Shown: positions 17,743 through 26,112 of the stretch, piece by piece
Position numbering within the stretch: position 1 is the stretch's first letter
Layout: each line of letters starts with the position of its first letter
Source of the DNA: Acidobacteriota bacterium
Lineage (GTDB): Bacteria > Acidobacteriota > Blastocatellia > Pyrinomonadales > Pyrinomonadaceae
Direction: 5' to 3'
NCBI GenBank assembly: GCA_019639195.1
Contig: JAHBSI010000002.1
Span: 434,001 to 498,000, forward strand
DNA length: 64,000 bases
Notes under the pieces: model-generated
Told to the model about the DNA's origin: nothing
Database searches by the model: none
The model's input: the letters and a program-made list of their open reading frames with translations, nothing else
Made by a program: the position numbers and the translations under genes

Positions 17743-18147
17743 TCATGAGACCGAAGTTTCCGGCGCACGCCTTTTTGGGGATTGGATCGTGACCGGGGCA
17801 TCTGCTACACAGCAAACCTTATCAAGTCGTGTTAGATCCGACTTCATTTGCGGATCGTTCCCGATCATCTTCATCATTGCGCGGAAAACTTCGGCAGCTC
17901 TTGGGTCGGCGGGCTCGTTGATGCGGTAATGCATCCACTTACCGTCGCGGCGGCCCGCGACCAGACCAGCACGTTTCAGATATGAGAGATGACGCGAGAT
18001 CTTCGGATTGTTCGTGCTGATCGTTTCGGCGAAAAAGCAGACACACACCTCGCCGTTGCGCATCAGATTAAGCAGTCTGAGACGTGTTCTGTCCGCCAAA
18101 GCGGCAAAAAATAGCTCGGGGTCAAATCCGTTCTTACTAGTCACCAT
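17743..18147 (-). CDS. arsR: ArsR-family As(III)-responsive repressor
   Basis: 134 residues with a winged helix-turn-helix (residues about 10-80: ALADRTRLRLLNLM, then PKISRHLSYLKRAGLV and wing RRDGKWMHYRI). The metal-sensing pair is ECVC-like: Cys 35 and Cys 37 in GEVCVCFFAE, at the start of the DNA-binding helix region. Two more cysteines (112-113) lie near the C-terminus and may add to the As(III) site. The protein is transcribed away from arsI across 106 bases containing two perfect inverted repeats, the expected autoregulated arrangement. The regulator family is certain, and arsenic as inducer is supported by the neighbours. Confidence 0.92.
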   Translation of the reverse strand: MVTSKNGFDPELFFAALADRTRLRLLNLMRNGEVCVCFFAETISTNNPKISRHLSYLKRAGLVAGRRDGKWMHYRINEPADPRAAEVFRAMMKMIGNDPQMKSDLTRLDKVCCVADAPVTIQSPKRRAPETSVS

Positions 18148-18166
18148 GGGGATATTCTATCACATT

Positions 18167-18190
18167 ACAATTATGCCTTGACATAATTGT
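18167..18190. promoter_or_regulatory. ArsR operator candidate 1
   Basis: ACAATTATG (18167-18175) and CATAATTGT (18182-18190) form a perfect 9-bp inverted repeat with a six-base spacer. The core CAATTATG is shared with the second repeat 18 bases away. It lies about 20 bases upstream of the arsR start, well placed for autorepression. Confidence 0.75.
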
Positions 18191-18207
18191 CTTATGGGGA
18201 TATGCTT

Positions 18208-18235
18208 TCTCAATTATGGATAGCCATAATTGAGA
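18208..18235. promoter_or_regulatory. ArsR operator candidate 2
   Basis: TCTCAATTATGG (18208-18219) and CCATAATTGAGA (18224-18235) are a perfect 12-bp inverted repeat with the four-base centre ATAG. It sits ten bases before the GGAGG box of arsI, well placed to block transcription of arsI and the downstream genes. Same core as operator 1 but different spacing (4 against 6). Confidence 0.75.
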
Positions 18236-18253
18236 TATTTCCTGGAGGCAATT

Positions 18254-18736
18254 ATGTTCAACGTAAAAACACTTAAGGCACATCTGGCACTTAATGTTCG
18301 CGATGTGGAAAGGAGCACCGACTTCTATCGTTCCTTATTCGGAATAGAGCCGAGCAAGGTTCGCCGTGGGTACGCGAAGTTCGATGTCGCAAATCCGCCG
18401 CTTAATCTGACACTCAACCAGATCGAGTTCGGCGACCGCGGTGCTCTGTCGCATCTCGGCATTCAGGTCGCGACAAGCGAGGAGGTGAATTCGGTCCGCA
18501 ATACGTGGCAGGAGAAAGGACTGATCCCGCGCGACGAAATGCAGACCACGTGCTGTTACGCACTGCAGGATAAGGCCTGGGTCAACGACCCGGATGGAAA
18601 TGAATGGGAAGTGTTCGTCGTGCTTGAAGACAATCTGTCTGAGGAAGTTCAGGGAGCGGCAGACAAGACCTGCTGTGTTCCGACGTTTGTTGGCATCGAT
18701 GGAAAAAGCCACGAAGTTCCGACGCCTTGCTGCTGA
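18254..18736 (+). CDS. arsI: ArsI-type C-As lyase / CadI-like dioxygenase of the glyoxalase superfamily
   Basis: 160 residues from ATG 18254, with GGAGG at 18244-18248. The vicinal-oxygen-chelate fold shows in LKAHLALNVRDVERSTDFYRSLFG at the N-terminus and HLGIQV in the middle. Likely Fe(II) ligands are His 10, His 67 and a Glu in NEWEVFVV (about 117-119). The vicinal cysteine pair Cys 100-101 (TTCCYA) is the feature that distinguishes ArsI, which binds trivalent organoarsenicals and cleaves the C-As bond. Two more Cys pairs lie at 140-141 and 159-160. The gene is first in the arsenic operon behind two operators. Family secure; substrate (methylarsenite versus aromatic arsenicals) not readable from sequence. 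Confidence 0.88.
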   Translation: MFNVKTLKAHLALNVRDVERSTDFYRSLFGIEPSKVRRGYAKFDVANPPLNLTLNQIEFGDRGALSHLGIQVATSEEVNSVRNTWQEKGLIPRDEMQTTCCYALQDKAWVNDPDGNEWEVFVVLEDNLSEEVQGAADKTCCVPTFVGIDGKSHEVPTPCC

Positions 18737-18737
18737 T

Positions 18738-19096
18738 ATGGACATCGAAAATGCTGTAAAAGCAGATGAGGAAGCGATCCTGAATCTCCTGCGCGAATGC
18801 GGTCTGCCGACCGAGGGCGTAGCCGAAGGGATCGATCGATTCCTCGTCATGAGGAATGACGATGGGGCCGTAATCGCGAGCGCCGGGTGGGAAGGGACGA
18901 CCGATGTCCGTTTGATCCGTTCGGTTGTTCGCCCGGTGCTCGCGGTAATGGCATCGGCGTGGCGATCGTCGAGGCTCTGATCCAAAATGCCAAAACTGAA
19001 GGCGTCGGGGAGTTAGTTCTTCTAACAACGACTGCTGAGAAGTTCTTTCGCGACCAGTTCGACTTCGAGCGTACAGATCGAGAAAAGTACGACTAG
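18738..19096 (+). pseudogene. arsN2: ArsN2-like GNAT acetyltransferase, frameshifted
   Basis: The gene begins at ATG 18738, one base after the arsI stop. Its first frame (to about 18930) reads as the N-terminal half of an ArsN2-type GNAT protein: AILNLLRECGLPTEGV, FLVMRNDDGAVIASAGWE, LIRSVVR. The second half, including the acetyl-CoA loop GARGNGIG and the C-terminal LLTTTAEKFF, continues in another frame to the stop at 19096. A single-base change around 18928-18936 would restore a roughly 120-residue protein. Either the gene is broken, the sequence has an indel error, or a frameshift makes the product. ArsN2 proteins are small acetyltransferases of arsenic operons; function there is inferred from family context. 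Confidence 0.8.
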
Positions 19097-19173
19097 AAAC
19101 TGGCGAGCTGTCCCGAGTGGGAACTTCCGCATTGCTCATCGGCTGTCGCAATGCGCCGAGCGATAACAGGTCA

Positions 19174-19830
19174 ATGAAAAATCGACTTGCCGCAGAATTC
19201 ATCGGTACTGCCGGTCTCGTATGCGCAGTGGTCGGCTCCGGCATCATGGCGGAACGGCTTTCGAACGGGAATGCTGGGGTCGCCTTGCTGGCGAACACGG
19301 CTGCGACGGGCGCGGCCCTTTACTTTCTTATCGTATCGCTGGCTCCCGTATCCGGAGCACATTTCAATCCTGCAGTAACGCTTGTGAATTTAATGATCCG
19401 CGAAATGGACTCTAAATGTGCTCTCGGTTATGTCGCAGCTCAAATTTCGGGAGGAGTCCTCGGAACTGCCGTCGCAAACTTGATGTTCGGTCTGCCGGCG
19501 TTGTTCCCTTCGACTAAGGCGAGAACCGGGTCGGGACAGTGGCTGGGCGAGTTCATAGCAACCTTCGGGCTGATAGGCGTGATCATTGCCGTACGGAAGC
19601 AATCGCTCCCTGTTAACGCGGCTTGCGTTGCGGCTTTCATTCCCTCGGCTTACTGGTTCACATCCTCGACATCGTTCGCGAACCCGGCGGTCACGTTTGC
19701 CCGCGGCTTCAGCGATTCGTTTGCGGGTATTCGCCTCGTCGACGTGCCTGCCTTCGTTGTCGTTCAGATCGTCGGATCCTTAGCAGCATTTGTTATTTTT
19801 CGGTGGTTTCATATGGAGGAAGGTCAGTGA
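19174..19830 (+). CDS. aqpS: Aquaporin of the arsenic operon (AqpS/GlpF-like MIP channel)
   Basis: 218 residues from ATG 19174 (an upstream GTG at 19117 is possible but adds a poor N-terminus). It has six hydrophobic helices and the two NPA half-helix motifs: HFNPAVT (NPA at 65-67) and FANPAVT (170-172). In arsenic operons such as that of Sinorhizobium meliloti, AqpS replaces the usual efflux pump: ArsC makes As(III) inside the cell and it flows out down its gradient through the channel. The operon here has no ArsB or Acr3, consistent with that model. The stop overlaps the GTG start of arsC (GTGA). Family secure. Confidence 0.9.
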   Translation: MKNRLAAEFIGTAGLVCAVVGSGIMAERLSNGNAGVALLANTAATGAALYFLIVSLAPVSGAHFNPAVTLVNLMIREMDSKCALGYVAAQISGGVLGTAVANLMFGLPALFPSTKARTGSGQWLGEFIATFGLIGVIIAVRKQSLPVNAACVAAFIPSAYWFTSSTSFANPAVTFARGFSDSFAGIRLVDVPAFVVVQIVGSLAAFVIFRWFHMEEGQ

Positions 19831-20213
19831 AGAAGATCTTATTCGTTTGTGTCGAGAATTCTTGTCGCAGCCAGATAGCTGAAGCATTTGCACGGATACA
19901 TGGAGGGGATGAGGTTGAAGCCTACTCGTCCGGCTCGCATCCGTCGGGTGTTGTGAATCCGAAAGCGATCGAGATGATGGGCGAGATCGGCTACGACCTT
20001 TCTACTCATGCCTCGAAATCGCTGGATGAGATCCCCGATGTTATTTACGACTTCGTGGCGACTATGGGCTGCGGCGATGAGTGCCCGTTCATCCGCGCTC
20101 GGGCACGCGAAGACTGGCAGATCCTCGACCCGAAGAATATGCCGCCCGATGAATTTCGGGAGGTCCGCGAGGAAATTGAAAGAAGGGTGAAGAAATTGCT
20201 TCTGGATATCTAG
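19827..20213 (+). CDS. arsC: Arsenate reductase, low-molecular-weight phosphatase type
   Basis: 128 residues from the GTG at 19827, which has GGAGGAAGG just upstream and overlaps the aquaporin stop; the longer open frame 5' of it is inside the aquaporin gene. The catalytic P-loop is C8-VENSC-R14 followed by S (CX5R), the general acid is Asp 101 in LDPKNMP, and Cys 82 and Cys 86 are candidates for the redox relay of thioredoxin-coupled ArsC enzymes. It reduces arsenate to arsenite in the cytosol, which then leaves through the neighbouring channel. Last gene of the operon, converging on the mobilisation genes. Confidence 0.92.
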   Translation: MKKILFVCVENSCRSQIAEAFARIHGGDEVEAYSSGSHPSGVVNPKAIEMMGEIGYDLSTHASKSLDEIPDVIYDFVATMGCGDECPFIRARAREDWQILDPKNMPPDEFREVREEIERRVKKLLLDI

Positions 20214-20249
20214 CTCCCTCAATTCGTTTCGACGTGAAATCGGTCGCTG

Positions 20250-22592
20250 TTAGCGAATATATATCTCGTTGGTTCGACTCTCCCGGCCCTCGTTCTCTGC
20301 GATCGACCTATCGACGCGAGGATAGTTTTTTGGTGAATTGTGTGCTGAGCGTCGAAGAGCAACTTTGCCGATTCCTTCGGAAAGCTCCCGGCTTAGGACA
20401 CTCATAGCGTCATGGTCCGCTCTTCCGATGAGTCCGTTCTTTGCAAAAGTTGAATCGAGAATCGAGGCGGCCTGAGTAGTGACCTCTTGATGGTCGAGTT
20501 CGGAACTGCTTTTGATAAGGTCGAGGATCCCGCTTTTAAGCTCATCCCGAAATTCGCAAAACGCCTTTTCCTCGTCTTTAGGTAGGGACGTCATTCCAAT
20601 CTGTTTCTGACGCTCGGGTTCGTCAGGGACAAGCTTCGATTCCAATTCCTCTTTCTGCAGCACCGCTCGCTGATAAACGAAGTCCCTTTCGGCCGGGGAC
20701 AGTTTCCGATAGACATCACTGTGATCGAATTCGTTCTTGTATCGCAGTTCATCGTTAGAGGTCTTGAGACTTTGCAGAAAGTGCTTTGTGGCGGATATCG
20801 AGTCCTTTAGCTGTCGCCTTTCGACCCTCCCTTCGAGACTGTCGATAAGCTGAACCGCTTCCAGGCTCGGGTGTATCTCGCCGCGCATAAGGGCATCCGT
20901 CTTTATCTTGGCATCGCTGCCGACACTCACGTATGAAAGTTTTGCGGCGGTCATCTCTGAGGTGTACTGGCGCGGAGAGGCTTCAGTAAGTAGGAACTGC
21001 ATCTCTTTAGAAGTGAGCGGCGGTGACGTCTTTGCTTTCTCTTTCTCCGGAAGCGTTTCCCATTGGAATCCAAGCCTGGCGTTCTCAAGCCGGATCCGGG
21101 AGGCAGCGTCGATCACCTCATCCCGCGTCGACGCACGTTCGAGCATCACCGCGTATTCCCTGTACCGGGCGTTGAAATGCCTAAGCCGGGATTCGGGCTG
21201 TTTCAGCTGATATTTGATGTAGGCCGATGCGAATCTGAGATCGTCGATCGCCGCCTGCTTTTCAGCCGCTCCTTCTTTGGCTGAGTGATAGACATCGTTC
21301 TGAAACACCCTTAGGATCGAATCGACGGGGGTGCCGTTCTCAAGCGCCTCATCGAGAACGGGAAAGCGAATCTCGGTCCATCTTTCTAAATCTTCCTTTG
21401 GCATTTCGGAGGCCATATTTGCAAAGGATATGTCTTCCAATTCCGTCCGATCGAATTCGAGTTGCTCACTCCCGTTATGATCCCGATCGTGAGAGATCGT
21501 CTCGGCTTCTTGAGCAATGGCGTCTTCATACACTTTTTCGAGAGATAAGTCGTCATTGTCTCTATCATGATCCTCCAACGAGTTCCGATCGCTGTGCGCA
21601 TCGATCAATTCGAGCCGGTCGGATGGCTCCAGTCTGCTCATCTCTTCCGCCAGTCCGGATATTTCCTTGACCACTCTTTCGACCCGTTTTTCCTTTTGCT
21701 CGTTTTGGTGCGTTTTTTCATTGGAAGACAAAAGTTCGTTTCGTCCTTCGAGTGCCCCATAGATCCAGTTGAAGATCTTCATCTGAGTGTCGCGGTCAGA
21801 TGATGAGCCGGCGATGCCCTTGCCGTATTCTACGATCTGCGGTGCAAGCTCTTTAGCCTGTGACTCGCCGACTAATTTCGAGAGTCTCTCGACCGCGTAT
21901 CCATTGGTCGTGATCGCGAGCGGCGGCACAGCCGAAGGCGTCTCCTTTGGCGATATCAGAACACCATCCCGAACCGTGGCTCCTCGCTCATACAGATCGC
22001 GGACAAATTGTGATTGGCTGTTTAAGTGGGACGCATGATCGCTCCGATTTCGTCCTTGAGTGTCTTCGAGTTTCGCGAGCAGCATTTCCGATCTGCCTAC
22101 GGAAAGGATCTCGTTTATCGCCCTTTGCGTTCGTGGGTTCACTCGGGAAGAAGTATGTTCAATGACTGATTGTTGCGACTTCTCGATGACAGCTTGGCGG
22201 CCGTTCAAACCATGCCCCACTTTCTCGATAGCGATCTTAACAATGTCTGCGTGGCAACCTTCGCCAGCACGGCAGACGCACGTGATGTTGATGGTCTGGC
22301 CCTCGCGAAACGCCTCGCCGAGTTTGAGCATCCCGTTCCGCAGGCCGCCCTCATTAGTCCTGTAGCTGTCTCGAAGACGAGCCGCGTAGGCAATAAGGGC
22401 CGCATCCCTTCCCATGCCTTTTGGTGCAATTTCGCTCCGCCGGGGCGAAAGTAAACCAAGTTCCGGGGTCAGTATGTTTCCGAGATCGAGAGTTCGGCCT
22501 TGAGCACCGTTGTTTTGTTCATTAATACGGGCGATAACGCGATTGTTAAGATCTGGCTTCATATCCTCAATGCAGAGGGCCTTTATCGGCAT
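20250..22592 (-). CDS. Large uncharacterised protein of the mobilisation operon with an N-terminal Cys/CHAD motif
   Basis: 780 residues, mostly charged and helical. Residues about 70-125 contain a compact module ending in ITCVCRAGEGCHADIVKIAIEK. The CxC...CHAD signature resembles DUF4326-like domains, in which cysteines and His lie near a nucleotide-like pocket. The remainder is low in hydrophobics, with an acidic stretch at 330-390 and coiled segments near 440-500 and 600-680. There are no membrane segments. It follows the relaxase by 63 bases and is probably co-transcribed, so it may act with the relaxosome or in the recipient. Not recognised as a named family; the domain resemblance is weak to moderate. 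Confidence 0.55.
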   Translation of the reverse strand: MPIKALCIEDMKPDLNNRVIARINEQNNGAQGRTLDLGNILTPELGLLSPRRSEIAPKGMGRDAALIAYAARLRDSYRTNEGGLRNGMLKLGEAFREGQTINITCVCRAGEGCHADIVKIAIEKVGHGLNGRQAVIEKSQQSVIEHTSSRVNPRTQRAINEILSVGRSEMLLAKLEDTQGRNRSDHASHLNSQSQFVRDLYERGATVRDGVLISPKETPSAVPPLAITTNGYAVERLSKLVGESQAKELAPQIVEYGKGIAGSSSDRDTQMKIFNWIYGALEGRNELLSSNEKTHQNEQKEKRVERVVKEISGLAEEMSRLEPSDRLELIDAHSDRNSLEDHDRDNDDLSLEKVYEDAIAQEAETISHDRDHNGSEQLEFDRTELEDISFANMASEMPKEDLERWTEIRFPVLDEALENGTPVDSILRVFQNDVYHSAKEGAAEKQAAIDDLRFASAYIKYQLKQPESRLRHFNARYREYAVMLERASTRDEVIDAASRIRLENARLGFQWETLPEKEKAKTSPPLTSKEMQFLLTEASPRQYTSEMTAAKLSYVSVGSDAKIKTDALMRGEIHPSLEAVQLIDSLEGRVERRQLKDSISATKHFLQSLKTSNDELRYKNEFDHSDVYRKLSPAERDFVYQRAVLQKEELESKLVPDEPERQKQIGMTSLPKDEEKAFCEFRDELKSGILDLIKSSSELDHQEVTTQAASILDSTFAKNGLIGRADHDAMSVLSRELSEGIGKVALRRSAHNSPKNYPRVDRSIAENEGRESRTNEIYIR

Positions 22593-22655
22593 CCTGGTGC
22601 AAATGAGATATGTGCAAGCCTCGTGCCTGTCCCGCTTGCCCGTTAAAGCCGACCT

Positions 22656-25085
22656 TTAGCGAGAATGCCCTTCTACGGAGCGTTCAGACCGCCGCACGAC
22701 GGTGCTTCGGTCCTCGCCTACTTGCTGCTGTCTATCCTTCGCCGGTTCAGGATGTGAAGCATCGGTCTCTTTAACTTGCGAATGAATTGCTATCGGAGTT
22801 TCAAAGTCCCGCAGCAGGTCGCCGAGGGATCGCACCGATCGATCCGCCGAAGACTCGACGATATTTCGAAGACGTTCGGCTTCTTTTGGGTCACGAGTCT
22901 TCGAGGCACGGTGCTCCAGCATCGCGATCTCGGGATGCGTGAAGATCGGTTGATAGGCCGATCCGCTTTTGAGACCGAAGTACGAAAAATCCTTGAACTC
23001 TGAGGCGTTGCGCGAAGCGGAAATCATGAGTTCCTTCGCTGCCATCAAATCGTCATTTAGCCGCCGCCCTTTGGCATCTCCAAGGCTTGATACAGTCCGG
23101 CGAAGGTTGCGGTGCTCACGGCTTTCAAACAGTTGGTTGACGGCCCGGTCGAGCAATGAGTTTCCCCGCGGCAGATCGACATCATGCATGCTCAGATACG
23201 AAGTGCTACTCGATCGTTTATCCGCGATGGCGAACTTCTGAAATCTTTTTCCATCGCGAAAGGATTTAAGGTCGTCTTTAGCCTGATCAAACACAGTCCT
23301 GTTTATTATCTCTCTCGCAAGTGCTCGGCCCGCAATGATCCGACTCTTATGTTCGGCGAAATTGGCTGCTGGATCGGCCTTTAGGGACTTCCGGAACGCA
23401 AGGGACTCGTTTCCGGCAGATTCGAATCTCAACCGTTGTTCCTTCCAGCTGTATTCGTACTCGGTCTTAAGTTTCAGTCGAAGTGATAGCTGCTCGATCT
23501 CCGCAAGCTGCTCCGGTGAATATGAAGTCCCGATTAAAGCGCTTTCGGGATTGCCTTTCAGAATACCCATCAGAACGCGCGCTTTGTTCTTCTCGACCTT
23601 TGCATCCTTACTCATGGCCGCCATCTGCTCGGCCAGCCTACCGGCGATCCGATCGCGCAGCTTGTCAGTCAAATTCGTCCGGGTAGGCGGCGTCCGATTC
23701 CTGGACGATCGCGAGGTGACAGCCTTGATCTTTTCAATGAAAGATAGTTCAGAGTTATCTCGATCCTTCTGCTCGCGATCCAGGTCGGCGAGCGACACGA
23801 CGCGTTCACCAATATCGACGCGAAGATAGTAGGCTTTCTCGTTCAGCTCTTTGTGCATCTTTTCGGAAAGGTGGGTCCTCAGTTCCGAGATGTTTTTTTT
23901 TGCGCGGATCGCTCGAAAATCGTCGCGGCTTCGTTGGTTTATTTCGCCCGATAGAACCAGCTCGGTTCTTACCTTTTCAAGATAAGCGAATCGTCTGATA
24001 TCCGAAGCGTTAAGGCATCCTTCCTGAAGCCTGTCGAGATCCTCTTTTGAAAGTGACGGGATCGGCAGCCGGCAGCCGCTCTTTCGATATTCAGAGCGAA
24101 TTCCCCTCGCTTCCCGGATCACATCGTAAGTAGATTTCTCAAGCCGATCCTTGACTGCCTCCTCCTTTGCAAGCATCTTATGAAGGATCGTCCTGATCTG
24201 CCGCTCGGCCGCCGTTGGCTGACCGGTTTCATCACGGGCGCCTTTACTTTGGATCTCCTGAAGCGAGAGACGTTTTTTCTTACCAGTGATGGGATCGCTG
24301 ATGGCAAACCGCATTTCACCACTCCGATCCAATAAAGAATCGATCTTGTTTCCGATCAGCAGAAGGTCGTATTCGGCAATGATCCCTTTTGCGAGGATCG
24401 TGCGCTCCTCTAGGATCGAGGCCGCCGATTTCTTTGGGGGTTCGGACTCCGCTTCTCGTCCTGAATTGTTTTTGGAAATTGCAGACCTATCGGCTCGGCC
24501 CGCACGCTTCTTTCGCGTCCGCTCGACCTCGATAATCGTGTCCATTTTTGCAGCGGCCGCATCGATCAAATAGCCGCTAATTAGTACCTTTTCGCCTTCG
24601 CGGATCTCGTAGTGCGGAAGTGCTTTTCGCGGGATCTTTGTCAGGGTATGCCTTTCTATTTCCTTTGACAGGTACTGCTTTTGGATCGCGATGTGAACGT
24701 GCGGGTTTTCGGTATTGCGGTGAACGGCGGCTGTCCACAAAAGCCTTTCGGCGTTTACGGAAGTTTCGAGGCTTTTCATCGCAGCGCGGGTGATCTCTTT
24801 TAATGCCTTCTTTCGGCGCGATTCGTCCTCTCCTAACTTCCGATAGTCGTCGTCACGAAATGAGAGAACGATATGATGAAGCTCATCGTTCGAAGGCCGC
24901 CCCTTTGCTATTCCGACTCTCATGGAGTTGTTGGCACTTCTTACGGAAAGCTCATCCGCAAAAGCGTTGAAAACCTCACGTGAACCCTGCGGCTCTCTTT
25001 CCGGATCCAATTTGCTGTGTGCGATGTAATGAACCAGCCCTCGCGAGCTTCCTCTTTTCGCCTGCACGCTTGCCACGACTCTCAT
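22656..25085 (-). CDS. Relaxase of the MobP/MobL-like group
   Basis: 809 residues. The N-terminal relaxase domain shows a possible catalytic Tyr 20 in GLVHYIAHSKLD, the His pair in DELHHIVLSF (70-71), and the metal-binding three-histidine motif as H122-RNTENP-H129-V-H131 (HVHI). The remaining 600 residues are helical and highly charged, with basic patches around 195-215; no helicase or primase motif is visible. The enzyme nicks at oriT and stays bound to the 5' end of the transferred strand. Its ATG overlaps the stop of the accessory gene by four bases. The likely oriT lies just upstream (25730-26112). Relaxase identity is strong; subgroup assignment is less certain. Confidence 0.85.
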   Translation of the reverse strand: MRVVASVQAKRGSSRGLVHYIAHSKLDPEREPQGSREVFNAFADELSVRSANNSMRVGIAKGRPSNDELHHIVLSFRDDDYRKLGEDESRRKKALKEITRAAMKSLETSVNAERLLWTAAVHRNTENPHVHIAIQKQYLSKEIERHTLTKIPRKALPHYEIREGEKVLISGYLIDAAAAKMDTIIEVERTRKKRAGRADRSAISKNNSGREAESEPPKKSAASILEERTILAKGIIAEYDLLLIGNKIDSLLDRSGEMRFAISDPITGKKKRLSLQEIQSKGARDETGQPTAAERQIRTILHKMLAKEEAVKDRLEKSTYDVIREARGIRSEYRKSGCRLPIPSLSKEDLDRLQEGCLNASDIRRFAYLEKVRTELVLSGEINQRSRDDFRAIRAKKNISELRTHLSEKMHKELNEKAYYLRVDIGERVVSLADLDREQKDRDNSELSFIEKIKAVTSRSSRNRTPPTRTNLTDKLRDRIAGRLAEQMAAMSKDAKVEKNKARVLMGILKGNPESALIGTSYSPEQLAEIEQLSLRLKLKTEYEYSWKEQRLRFESAGNESLAFRKSLKADPAANFAEHKSRIIAGRALAREIINRTVFDQAKDDLKSFRDGKRFQKFAIADKRSSSTSYLSMHDVDLPRGNSLLDRAVNQLFESREHRNLRRTVSSLGDAKGRRLNDDLMAAKELMISASRNASEFKDFSYFGLKSGSAYQPIFTHPEIAMLEHRASKTRDPKEAERLRNIVESSADRSVRSLGDLLRDFETPIAIHSQVKETDASHPEPAKDRQQQVGEDRSTVVRRSERSVEGHSR

Positions 25086-25729
25086 TGCGGTTTCGTTTTC
25101 GCAGTTACTCCTTCGTGGGTCGCCGGAACGAGCCCGCCCATCCGTGTTGCGAAGTACAGTTCATCCATCAGCTGCGGGCCGGAGTCTATACCGTGAAAGG
25201 AGCAGCATTTGTCGAGATCGAGGATTGTTTGTTGGATCACCTTTGCCATTGCGCCATCGGTAATCAACTTAACCTGTTCCTTGCCGGTTTCTTTGGGCAT
25301 CGTAAGCTCGATCAGCCTGCTCAGGATGACGTTTAGAACAAGAACTGAAAGACCCGACAGCGAATAGATCTCGCGCATGAAAACATTGGTATTTTGCGCT
25401 TCCGCCCTTTGGTTCTCTTCAAGATTCTTTAGTCGGCCCAGTACCTCCGACAAGCGCTCCAATCCGCTCTCGTCTCTGCGGCTTTGCTCTACTAGCAGAT
25501 CGAGCCTGTCGCGGCACGGATCTGCTCTAAAGCGTTCGTACTTGTCGGAGAGGGCGAAACGGATCATCTTCCGGACAAGAAGCGATCTTTCTTCACCTGT
25601 TTCCTTTACCAGTTCATTCAGCTTTTCTTCGTCCGATTCGAATGGCCTTATGGTTATCGGCTGTCCCGGTCTCTCGTCGGGGATGCCGCATAACTTCCCG
25701 GCGATGCTTTCTCGTTCGCGCTTCCTCAT
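25082..25729 (-). CDS. Relaxosome accessory protein (MobC-like)
   Basis: 215 residues. Residues about 20-70 (ITIRPFESDEEKLNELVKETG then RSLLVRKMIRFAL) look like a ribbon-helix-helix DNA-binding unit. A helical region at 75-150 follows, with hydrophobic SGLSVLVLNVILSRLIEL that may mediate oligomerisation. Such proteins bind oriT, bend it and recruit the relaxase. The gene is first in the leftward mobilisation operon and overlaps the relaxase start by four bases. No good ribosome-binding site stands before its ATG. The role is inferred from position and the RHH-like N-terminus. Confidence 0.65.
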   Translation of the reverse strand: MRKRERESIAGKLCGIPDERPGQPITIRPFESDEEKLNELVKETGEERSLLVRKMIRFALSDKYERFRADPCRDRLDLLVEQSRRDESGLERLSEVLGRLKNLEENQRAEAQNTNVFMREIYSLSGLSVLVLNVILSRLIELTMPKETGKEQVKLITDGAMAKVIQQTILDLDKCCSFHGIDSGPQLMDELYFATRMGGLVPATHEGVTAKTKPQ

Positions 25730-26112
25730 ATTTTCGCATTCGAGCCAGGCATTTTCGATAGAGGGGTCTCAACCTCTCGTACACACACACGGCTCAAAGC
25801 GGAACATAGCAATCTACGGGCCGTATCTGAATTAGAGGACTCGTCAGCGTACCCGTATACATCGTGTACGAGAGGCAAGCACATGTATTTATAGTGACTT
25901 ATGGGAAATACGAACCCTAAAAGGCGGTCTATCCTGTCGTACGACAACGGCAGGCTTCCGCGCATTTTTGAACCACCGGAGCCAAAGTGGCTTATTTACG
26001 CGCCAAAGGCCCCGAGTTTATCACCTCCTAGACAAGTCAAATCTCACTGGCACGGGAGTTGATTACGACTCCTACTGCTGGTACCAAACCGAAAAGGAGT
26101 CGATAAAAACTT
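25730..26112. other. Probable oriT / divergent promoter region
   Basis: 383 bases without a convincing gene, between the leftward mobilisation operon and a rightward small DNA-binding-protein gene. It holds a perfect 12-bp inverted repeat CCTCTCGTACAC (25773-25784) / GTGTACGAGAGG (25865-25876) with 80 bases between the arms. It also holds the perfect palindrome TGTCGTACGACA (25935-25946) and the shorter repeat GGAGT...ACTCC near 26055-26072. Repeats next to relaxase and accessory genes are the usual layout of an origin of transfer. The nick site cannot be named from sequence alone, and some repeats may be operators. A 79-codon frame inside (25726-25965, leftward) is judged spurious. Confidence 0.6.

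Noticed and set aside
25726..25965. Leftward 79-codon frame upstream of the mobilisation operon
   Set aside because: It runs through the long inverted repeats and palindrome of the probable oriT, has no recognisable domain and no clear ribosome-binding site.
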